The notes beneath the pieces were generated by a model. It ran no database searches, was not told the DNA's origin, and saw only the letters and a list, made by a program, of their open reading frames with translations. From NCBI GenBank assembly GCA_022572485.1, contig JACZVU010000114.1:1-8366 (forward strand): 8,366 nt of DNA, written 5' to 3'. The translations under genes were made by a program, and so were the position numbers. Source of the stretch: Myxococcales bacterium. Lineage in GTDB: Bacteria; Myxococcota_A; UBA9160; SMWR01. Position 1 is the stretch's first letter. Each line of letters starts with the position of its first letter. Below, piece after piece: positions 1 through 6,798 of the stretch.

Positions 1-1
1 T

Positions 2-1390
2 TTGCGGGAGTCAACCGACTTTGGAGTTTCTTCGGTTGTGCTCGTGAGCTTCAGCGCAGCGGCCATCGAAGCGAGAAAAGCGTTGGCGCGAGATCGAGAC
101 GGGTTGTTCAGCGCCTGGATTTCCGTCGTCGGTTCCCCCGATCTCCAATCGATGACTCGCTCCATTTCCGGTGGAGTAGATTTTGCACTTGGATATGAGC
201 GAGGCATGCAGTTTGGTTTTCAAGAGCTTCTTGGTGTTGTGGTAGATATCGATCGCATCGCGATCGATGCGGCTGAAAACGACATGACGTTTATTGAAGA
301 GTCGCGAAGTGATCTAGCGGGCATTCGGGCTCCCATTTCTTGGTATCATGGCCGCTACGATGCATGGGTCGAATTTGATCGAGTACGGGATGTACTTTCG
401 TATGGTGACGTTCGCAATCGACGCCTCGTTGTTATGCCCACTGGCCATCGGCTGAATATTAGTCGGACAGCGGGCGATGTTTTTTTTAAAATCGCCACCG
501 AAGTTGGGAGGCTTGTAATTGGTAGAGAACTCCCATCCTATAAGGAAAGCGCACGCGAATTGCGGAAGCTCCGTGTAAAGGAGAGTGGGCGAATTCCGGC
601 TAGTAATCCGAAACTTCAGGATTTTTGGCGGGATTATCTAATCGGGCGGGATCGTTCGTTCGGGAGCGAACTGCTCGCGAGTGGCAGTGCGTACCGCCAC
701 ATGATGGAGATTCAGACTTCTCTTCTCAGATTGCGGTCTGGCGATCGGCTCCTAGATCTCGGCTCGGGGAATGGCGCATTTGAGATCCAGCTTCAACGGT
801 GCTCAGAATGTCCATCCACGCTTTTTGTAAGCTCGATCGATTTCGTGGAAGAAGCGCTGCGGCGAGCGAGGGCGCGTTTGCTAAGAGAGCAATTGAACTC
901 CCGAAAACTTAACGTTTCATTCATTAAGGCGAATTTGAATTTAGTGGAGCCTCAGCGAAGCGTTCCAATGAAAAGTGGGTGTTTCGATGGGGTCATTGCT
1001 TCTTTTATTCTTAGTTATCTAGAGAATCCACAATTGGTTCTGCATGAAATTCGTCGGTTGCTGCGCCCGGGAGGGCATTTAGTGGCATCTTCACTGTGCA
1101 GTGATGCGGATATCTCCCTGTTATACGTGGAAAGTGTAGCAGAGTTCAGACTGGGAGCGGCTGGCAAGGATTTACCTGGCATCGAAGACGCGGAACTGGG
1201 TGTCGTGGCACAAAATTTTCTAAATGACGGTGCAAAAATTCTTCAATTTGAAGAGTCGGGAATGTTTCGATTCTGGGAAGCGGCCGATCTTAGGGATCTC
1301 GTTTCTAATGCGGGATTTGCTGATGTGGAAGTCACGAATTCGCTTGGCAGCCCTCCACAGGCGTTAATAGTTTCCGCTACCCGTCCGTAG
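2..1390 (+). CDS. LuxD-like acyl-transferase / SAM methyltransferase fusion (5' partial)
   Basis: The protein has two domains. Residues about 10-170 look like the C-terminal two thirds of an alpha/beta hydrolase and most resemble LuxD, the myristoyl-ACP thioesterase/acyl transferase of the bacterial luciferase pathway. The likely triad is Ser18 in SFSAA (LuxD also lacks the usual GxSxG elbow), Asp120 in RYDAWV and His149 in PTGHRL. Residues about 205-460 form a class I methyltransferase: SAM-binding motif I LLDLGSGNG at 250-258, a motif II-like acidic SIDF at 278-281, and the post-II/III stretch FDGVIASFILSYL ... LLRPGGHL at 328-360. The reaction would be acyl-ACP/CoA hydrolysis or transfer plus methylation of an unknown small molecule, in the cytoplasm. 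The frame is open to the left edge and a LuxD-type domain needs roughly 100 more residues before its serine, so the TTG at 2 is not the true start. The stop is TAG at 1388-1390. The gene is much AT-richer than the downstream genes. The domain calls are firm for the methyltransferase and moderate for the LuxD resemblance, which rests on remembered motifs. Confidence 0.8.
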   Translation: MRESTDFGVSSVVLVSFSAAAIEARKALARDRDGLFSAWISVVGSPDLQSMTRSISGGVDFALGYERGMQFGFQELLGVVVDIDRIAIDAAENDMTFIEESRSDLAGIRAPISWYHGRYDAWVEFDRVRDVLSYGDVRNRRLVVMPTGHRLNISRTAGDVFFKIATEVGRLVIGRELPSYKESARELRKLRVKESGRIPASNPKLQDFWRDYLIGRDRSFGSELLASGSAYRHMMEIQTSLLRLRSGDRLLDLGSGNGAFEIQLQRCSECPSTLFVSSIDFVEEALRRARARLLREQLNSRKLNVSFIKANLNLVEPQRSVPMKSGCFDGVIASFILSYLENPQLVLHEIRRLLRPGGHLVASSLCSDADISLLYVESVAEFRLGAAGKDLPGIEDAELGVVAQNFLNDGAKILQFEESGMFRFWEAADLRDLVSNAGFADVEVTNSLGSPPQALIVSATRP

Positions 1391-1498
1391 AGCGGCGGAT
1401 TTCGATCTATCAATAATACGCTGAGGGTGATCGCAACCGCTTGTGTCTACTTAAGTTTCTGGATAATAGGCCGATCAGTGTGCCGTATGACTAGGCGC

Positions 1499-4273
1499 AT
1501 GAATACAGAGCAGGAAATCTATCGAGAGTATCGGCGTATCTGTGAGGGGGAGCTCCTATGTAGGGCTCTTCGTAACGCGGTGCTTATTTTTTTCCTGTTA
1601 CAAACTTTTGTCTTTATTCCAGCAGACTGGCTGCTATTTCCTCAACATTTTAACTTCTTTTTGAGCGCTAGAATTGTTCTAAACCTCTTACTCTGTTTTA
1701 TCTATTTCGTCACGAGCCGGCGATATCCGATCGCGTCATCTGTAGTAGTTTGCGGAGCTGGCGCCATTTTATTTCTAGGGATGGTCTACCAAACTGGAGG
1801 TGAGGAGAGCGGATACTACGTTGGGATGATTCTACTGGTAATTGGCATGGGTGTACTTGCTCCGCTGTCTGGACAGCAGGCTGGCGCCATCGCTGCAATG
1901 TTCTTCGTCGGTTATGGGTTACTACCCCTCTACGCGAAGGATGTAGTCAATTGGCCAATCTTTTTCCAGCACCTCTTTTTTCTCGGAGCAGCGTGTGTCG
2001 AAGCGGGGTGGGCGGCGACGTATATGGACCGTATGCGCTTTTTGGATTTCAAGCAAAAGCGGGAACTCGAGTCAGCGAGAGATGAATTGGCGGAGCTTGA
2101 TCGCGCCAAGTCTCGGTTCAGCGCGAATATCCATCACGAACTTCGCACGCCGCTAACGTTGATTTTGGCACCTTTGGATTCTCTACGGGGTGGTGAGTTC
2201 GGGAGACTCCCAGAGGCGGTCGAGCGGATGTTGGCGACCATGCAGGCAAACGGGAGACGCCTTCACAAGATGATCAACAACTTGCTTGATCTCTCAAAGG
2301 TGGAAAGTCAACAATTCACCATTGATCGGCGCGCGATGCGACTTGCGCCCATGGTGGATGAGTTGGTGACGGGCGCTCAGGCACTCGCGGACCGCAAGGG
2401 CGTCGAGATTTGCGCAACAGGTTTTTCGGATCTGCCGGAGATCCATGCCGATGCAGAGGCGATCGAGAAGGTGCTTGTGAATCTTGTGGGAAATTCGTTG
2501 AAATTCACCGAGCGCGGTGATCGAATCGAGCTGTCTGCTGAACGCCAGGGCGACGAGATCGCACTCGCTGTTTCGGATACCGGCATCGGCATCCCGACGA
2601 ATAAACTGGGTTCGATCTTCGATCGCTTCGCCCAGGTCGATGCGTCTACGACCCGCCGCTATGAGGGTACCGGCATCGGGCTCTCGCTCGCGAAGGAGAT
2701 GGTGGAATTGCACGGAGGGCGCATCTGGGCCGAGAGCGAAGGAGAGGGGGCTGGAACCACGATGCGTCTGCTCTTGCCGATCGGTGAGCCAGACGCCGAT
2801 TCCGACGAGGCGGTACTGAGCGACGATTCCGGCGGATCTCTCGGGCTGGGTCCCTCCATCGAGTCGATGGAAGCCGATCTCAACCTGGGGCGCATCGGCG
2901 AGAGCTCAGACCGATTGATCGAAATGGAGCGTTCGGTGGAGCGTTGGGAGGGCAGGCGCGAGGCCGCAAGGGTCGACTCGAGTGCCCAGCAGTCGCTGGC
3001 GGGCGCGCCCGAGGTGCTGATCGTGGAAGACAACCCCGATATGCGGGAACTCCTGTCGATGATCGTGGGTCGCGAGTTTCGCATCCGCGTCGCGAGTAAC
3101 GGTCGTGAGGCGCTCGAAGCGGTAGGCGAGTCGGCCCCCGATCTGGTGCTCAGCGATGTGATGATGCCGGAAATGTCGGGCATCGACCTTTGCAAGGCGA
3201 TCAAAGAGAACGTCGAGACCCAGGCCATTCCGGTCGTGCTCGTGACCTCCAAGGCCGAACGCGAAATGAAGATCGAAGGGCTTGAACGCGGTGCCGATGA
3301 CTACGTCACGAAGCCCTTTCACCCGCGCGAGCTGCTCGCGCGCGTGCGCTCGCTGGTGCGGGTCCGAGGCCTCCAGAAGATTCTCGCCGATCGAAACGAG
3401 ACCCTCGAGCGGACATTGAGAGACCTCAAGCAGGCGGAGGTTCAGCTCGTGCAGTCCGAGCGACTCGCCGCGGTGGGTGAGCTTGCCGCAGGGATCGCTC
3501 ACGAGGTCAATAACCCGGTCAATTTTGCACTCAACGCGGCGCGTGCGATGGACGCGACGGTGAAAGAGCTCCGCGATCTGGCGAATCGGGTTACTACGCT
3601 CGATTTCGGGGACACGGAGCAGTTGGCGCGGGAGGTTGAAGAACTTCGAGCCGAACAGCAATCGGGTCGGGCCGACGATCTAGCGGCCACGCTGGTCGAG
3701 CTTTCTGAGATTGTGAGCGACGGATTGAAACGCACCCACGTGCTCGTCCGCGACCTTCGCGACTTCGCTGCAGCCAGTCAGTCCGACGAACGGGTGGCCG
3801 GCTGCGATCTTGGCAAGGGCCTCCGCTCGACGATTCAGTTGCTGAAATACGGCCTCAAGGAGCGCAACGCCAGCATCGAACTCGATATTGAAGAAGGTGT
3901 GCCGACGATCTGCGGGGATTCGGGAGCATTGAACCAGGTGTTCCTCAACCTGATCAAGAATGCCGCCGAGGCCTTTTCGCCAGAGGGGGGTTCGATACGG
4001 GTATCGCTTCATTGCGATGACGGAACGGTGGTCGTAACGGTCGCCGACGATGGCCCCGGAATACCCGAAGACGCCAGGCCGCTGCTGTTCGAGCCCTTCT
4101 TCACCACGAAGGCGGCTGGGGAAGGTGCCGGCCTCGGCCTCTCGATCAGCCGGAAGATTGTCGTTGCGCACGGCGGCGAGCTCGAAGTGAGCTCGGAAGT
4201 GGGTCGGGGTACGCGCTTCAGCGTTTGCCTGCCGGTCTCTCCGGTGCGCTCGCCTAATTCCGAAACAATCTAA
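1499..4273 (+). CDS. Membrane hybrid sensor kinase with two kinase cores (6TM-HisKA-HATPase-REC-HisKA-HATPase)
   Basis: A 924-residue inner-membrane sensor kinase. Six hydrophobic segments (about 27-47, 53-70, 78-97, 107-123, 126-146, 153-174) have almost no extracytoplasmic loops, so the ligand is probably sensed in or at the membrane. First core: phospho-acceptor His213 in HHELRTP, N-box Asn332, G1 DTGIGIP from Asp360, F-box 373-381, G2 GTGIGLS from 390. An acidic linker (428-502) leads to a receiver: acid pair 510-511, phospho-Asp553 in LSDVMMP, Thr583, Lys605. A coiled coil (626-658) precedes a second, NtrB-like core: His668 in AHEVNNP, N-box Asn821, G1 from Asp850, F-box FFTTK, G2 GAGLGLS from 877. 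All key residues are present in both cores, and there is no HPt or DNA-binding domain. Start: the frame is open to a GTG at 1427, which would add a hydrophobic N-terminus, but the GAGG there abuts the start codon. ATG 1499 gives a polar amphipathic lead-in (EIYREYRR) and an even helix count, so it is preferred. ATG 1487 is also possible. The stop is TAA at 4271-4273. Confidence 0.9.
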   Translation: MNTEQEIYREYRRICEGELLCRALRNAVLIFFLLQTFVFIPADWLLFPQHFNFFLSARIVLNLLLCFIYFVTSRRYPIASSVVVCGAGAILFLGMVYQTGGEESGYYVGMILLVIGMGVLAPLSGQQAGAIAAMFFVGYGLLPLYAKDVVNWPIFFQHLFFLGAACVEAGWAATYMDRMRFLDFKQKRELESARDELAELDRAKSRFSANIHHELRTPLTLILAPLDSLRGGEFGRLPEAVERMLATMQANGRRLHKMINNLLDLSKVESQQFTIDRRAMRLAPMVDELVTGAQALADRKGVEICATGFSDLPEIHADAEAIEKVLVNLVGNSLKFTERGDRIELSAERQGDEIALAVSDTGIGIPTNKLGSIFDRFAQVDASTTRRYEGTGIGLSLAKEMVELHGGRIWAESEGEGAGTTMRLLLPIGEPDADSDEAVLSDDSGGSLGLGPSIESMEADLNLGRIGESSDRLIEMERSVERWEGRREAARVDSSAQQSLAGAPEVLIVEDNPDMRELLSMIVGREFRIRVASNGREALEAVGESAPDLVLSDVMMPEMSGIDLCKAIKENVETQAIPVVLVTSKAEREMKIEGLERGADDYVTKPFHPRELLARVRSLVRVRGLQKILADRNETLERTLRDLKQAEVQLVQSERLAAVGELAAGIAHEVNNPVNFALNAARAMDATVKELRDLANRVTTLDFGDTEQLAREVEELRAEQQSGRADDLAATLVELSEIVSDGLKRTHVLVRDLRDFAAASQSDERVAGCDLGKGLRSTIQLLKYGLKERNASIELDIEEGVPTICGDSGALNQVFLNLIKNAAEAFSPEGGSIRVSLHCDDGTVVVTVADDGPGIPEDARPLLFEPFFTTKAAGEGAGLGLSISRKIVVAHGGELEVSSEVGRGTRFSVCLPVSPVRSPNSETI

Positions 4274-4304
4274 AAATCAGTATCTTGCGGGCTCTTGTTG
4301 CGGA

Positions 4305-4348
4305 GAGCGCGCGGCTCGTCATAGAGTGCGGGTTCGAGCTCCCGGCAC
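4305..4348 (+). promoter_or_regulatory. Two hairpins in the exporter leader
   Basis: The 111-bp gap between the sensor kinase and the exporter contains two inverted repeats. The first is GAGC (4305-4308) pairing with GCTC (4314-4317) across a 5-base loop. The second is GTGCGGG (4326-4332) pairing with CCC (4341-4343) and GCAC (4345-4348), with one bulged G and the loop TTCGAGCT. An AGGAG lies just after it at 4354-4358, which is 26 bases before the exporter ATG and so too far to be its ordinary ribosome-binding site. No T-run follows either hairpin, so this is not a standard terminator. A role in RNA stability or translational control of the exporter is inference. The second loop (GGGTTCGAGC) resembles a tRNA T-arm. 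Confidence 0.3.
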
Positions 4349-4384
4349 GTCGTAGGAGCGGGGTCGGGCGCGGATGTCGACTGG

Positions 4385-6655
4385 ATGAAAAGCCTCGAAT
4401 CCCGCAGCCGTATTCCGCGAGCGCTGGTGGGTCTGGGCCTCCAGTCGCCGCGGTTGGTACTGATCGTCTGGGTCTCGATCGCGGTCGTGTCCAGCTTTGG
4501 TGTCGCGAGGCTGCAGGTCGAGACGTCTACGGATAGTGTGCTCGATCGCTCGGATCCGCGTTGGGCATTCTATCAAGATTCGCAGCGGCGCTTCGGTGGC
4601 GATGAAATCCTCACTCTTCTGATCGATGGTGACGCTCCATTCGATCCGGCCACCCTCCGAGAGGTTGTCCGAGTCACCGAGCGATTCCAGGATTTTCCGG
4701 GTGTTGGGCGGGTCGACAGCCTATCTACGGTGCCGTTGATCCAATCATCGCCAAACGGCGACGTGTCGCTGGAGCCCGCCCTCGCGGGTGGCGTTCCCGA
4801 GTCTCCCGAAGAGCTGCGGGCGTTGGCGGCACGCGTGCGCGCCGATCGGATCGCCCCCCGAACGTTGGTGTCGTTCGACGAGCGCGCGTTTGCGGTCAAC
4901 CTGGTGTTGGAGCGAGGTGCCGAGGCCCATTACGGCTCGATCCTGTCGGAAGTGGAGAAGGCAACCCAGGGAGCGCGGGTGTGGGTTTCGGGCGTCCCGG
5001 TATTCCGGCTGGCCGCAGACTCCCGCACTCGCTCAGAACTCGCACTCTTCATCCCCCTGACGATAGCGGTCGTCGTCCTGATACTCGCCATGCTATTTCG
5101 TAAAGCACGAGCCGTGCTCATTCCCGTTTGTTCGAGTGGTCTCGGGATCTGGATGATGCTTGGCGCGATGGGCGCGCTCCACGTGCCGATTACAATCACT
5201 ACGGTCATCCTTCCCTCCGTATTGCTCGCTCTCGGATGCGCCTATTCGGTGCACCTCCTGTGCGCGGTATCTAGCGTGAGCGAAAGCGAGCGATCCGAAG
5301 CGCTGCTCGCAGTGTCGTTCCCGATCGCGTTGTCGGGGCTCACGACGTCCCTCGGTTTTCTCGCCGTGTCTTTTGTGCGCATCGATGCAATTCGGGATAT
5401 TGGAATCTTCGGTGCACTGGGTGTTCTGTCGGTCCTCGCCGCGACGCTGACCGTCGGCCCCGCCGCATTGACGCTCTGGCCCCTGCCGGTACGCGAGGTT
5501 CGATTCCAGCGCTGGATCTGCGATCGGGCGACGCCGGCCGTACTCTGCTTCGTTCGCCGCCATCGGCGCGGTGTGTTGATCGCTTGGCTCGCCGCCATGC
5601 TGGGGGTGTCCGTGGGGCTCGGGCGCCTGGCGGTCGAGACGGACGTGATCCTGTGGTTTCAGCCCGACGATCCGATCCGAGTCGCCTACCGAAACATTCG
5701 CGATCGCTTGTCGGGGATCAGCCCCTTGAATGTCGTGATCGAAGCGCCGGACGCCTCGGCGGTGAATACCCGGGAGGTGATTTCGGCGATCGATCGCCTA
5801 TCGACCCATCTAGAATCGCTGCCTGCCGTCGGACGCTCGATCTCGATCGCGGACCCGCTGCGACAGCTACACGGAGCTTTTTCGGGAGACCCGACGCTGC
5901 CACTGCCTAAGGACGAGGCGTCGATCAGCCAGTATCTGGTGTTCCTCGAGTCGAAGCCGTACGTCCGCAATCTCATCACCGCGGATTGGAAGGCGGCAAA
6001 TCTGCTGTTGCGGGTCGACGACAATCGTTCAGGGGCGCTCCAGGAAGTCGCGAGAGAGGCAGAGCGATGGTGGGCGGAAAGCGGCGCGACGGGCTACACG
6101 GCTCGCACCACTGGAATCATGTACGAATTTGCCCGCGCCGAAGACGCCATTGCGTTCGGTCAGCTCAGGGGCTTGGCGTTCGCATTCCTGACCGTCGCCG
6201 GGCTTTTTTTCGCACTCTTTCGCTCGGTGCGGCTCGCTTGGATCGCCCTGGTGCCGAATCTGGTCCCGATCGCGATGGGGTTCGGCGCGATGGGCCTGCT
6301 CGGCGTTCCGCTGGATGCCGGTACCGTCGTCATTGGCAATCTCGCGTTCGGGATCGCGGTCGATGATAGCATTCACGCGGTTACAGGCTTTTTCACGCGG
6401 TGGAACGCCGGTGCAACCACATCCGCCGCGCTCGAGTCGACCTACCGGGGTGTAGCGCCGCCCTTGCTCTACACGACGACCCTGGTCGCGCTGGGATTCG
6501 CCGTGCTCGCATTCTCAAGATTTGCTGTTATCCACCGCCTCGGGATTCTGACGGCGGGATTGATGGTCCTGTGCCTGCTGGCGGACCTCCTGCTGCTTCC
6601 CGCAATGCTGTCACGTCTGCCGGCGCCCGCAGAGGGTGTCCGAGTACGCGACTGA
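4385..6655 (+). CDS. MMPL/RND-superfamily exporter
   Basis: A 756-residue inner-membrane protein with the internally duplicated RND layout: one helix (about 24-42), a periplasmic domain (about 43-218), five helices (219-364), a seventh helix (394-412), a second periplasmic domain (413-593) and five helices (594-740). Length and layout fit the MMPL/HAE3 group, which moves lipids and other hydrophobic molecules using the proton gradient and often works without the outer-membrane partners of AcrB-type pumps. The second repeat has the family motif GIAVDDSIH (656-664) with acidic residues 660-661. The equivalent site in the first repeat is GCAYSVHLL (284-292), which lacks the acid. Conserved repeat endings are seen (SGLTTSLGF at 317-325; LADLLLLPAML at 732-742). 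The substrate is unknown. The ATG at 4385 is the only start before an in-frame TAG at 4322-4324; no well-placed Shine-Dalgarno sequence is seen. It lies between two kinase genes, so regulation by them is plausible. Hopanoid transporter HpnN is a relative of this superfamily, but nothing here shows that substrate. The stop is TGA at 6653-6655. Confidence 0.9.
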   Translation: MKSLESRSRIPRALVGLGLQSPRLVLIVWVSIAVVSSFGVARLQVETSTDSVLDRSDPRWAFYQDSQRRFGGDEILTLLIDGDAPFDPATLREVVRVTERFQDFPGVGRVDSLSTVPLIQSSPNGDVSLEPALAGGVPESPEELRALAARVRADRIAPRTLVSFDERAFAVNLVLERGAEAHYGSILSEVEKATQGARVWVSGVPVFRLAADSRTRSELALFIPLTIAVVVLILAMLFRKARAVLIPVCSSGLGIWMMLGAMGALHVPITITTVILPSVLLALGCAYSVHLLCAVSSVSESERSEALLAVSFPIALSGLTTSLGFLAVSFVRIDAIRDIGIFGALGVLSVLAATLTVGPAALTLWPLPVREVRFQRWICDRATPAVLCFVRRHRRGVLIAWLAAMLGVSVGLGRLAVETDVILWFQPDDPIRVAYRNIRDRLSGISPLNVVIEAPDASAVNTREVISAIDRLSTHLESLPAVGRSISIADPLRQLHGAFSGDPTLPLPKDEASISQYLVFLESKPYVRNLITADWKAANLLLRVDDNRSGALQEVAREAERWWAESGATGYTARTTGIMYEFARAEDAIAFGQLRGLAFAFLTVAGLFFALFRSVRLAWIALVPNLVPIAMGFGAMGLLGVPLDAGTVVIGNLAFGIAVDDSIHAVTGFFTRWNAGATTSAALESTYRGVAPPLLYTTTLVALGFAVLAFSRFAVIHRLGILTAGLMVLCLLADLLLLPAMLSRLPAPAEGVRVRD

Positions 6656-6798
6656 GCCGTGCGGACCAAGTTCTCCTAAACCTTCTCGAGCACGCGGCCG
6701 AAGCGCACGCTGGGGAGGCGTGCCGTCCGCCACGACTCGGCGAGAGCCGTCCCGGGATCGGCAGAGCCTTTGGCGCGCAGCCTTCTGGCGGGACGGAA

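Noticed and set aside
1412..1417. AATAAT resembling a -10 promoter element upstream of the sensor kinase
   Set aside because: It matches TATAAT at 5 of 6 positions but has no -35 element at suitable spacing and no extended -10 TG, and it lies in an AT-rich block where such words are expected.
2906..3661. Minus-strand open frame opposite the receiver and second kinase core
   Set aside because: It is a shadow of well-supported + strand domains and has no motif of its own.
4298..4325. TTGCGG followed after 16 bases by CATAGA as a promoter for the exporter
   Set aside because: The -10 match is only 3 of 6, too weak to call.
4285..4536. Small + strand frame overlapping the exporter start
   Set aside because: It begins at a TTG without a ribosome-binding site, overlaps the exporter by about 150 bases in another frame, and has no recognisable features.
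5785..5798. Perfect 14-bp palindrome GGCGATCGATCGCC
   Set aside because: It encodes part of SAIDRLS in the exporter; GATCG words are common throughout the window because of Asp, Ile and Arg codon choice.
6192..6210. GC-rich stretch followed by seven Ts, like an intrinsic terminator
   Set aside because: It lies inside the exporter gene and encodes the GLFFA part of a membrane helix; no strong stem directly precedes the T-run.
6734..6751. Hairpin CGGC-GAGA-GCCG in the gap between exporter and second kinase
   Set aside because: Only four continuous base pairs, and no T-run follows, so neither a terminator nor a control element is supported.
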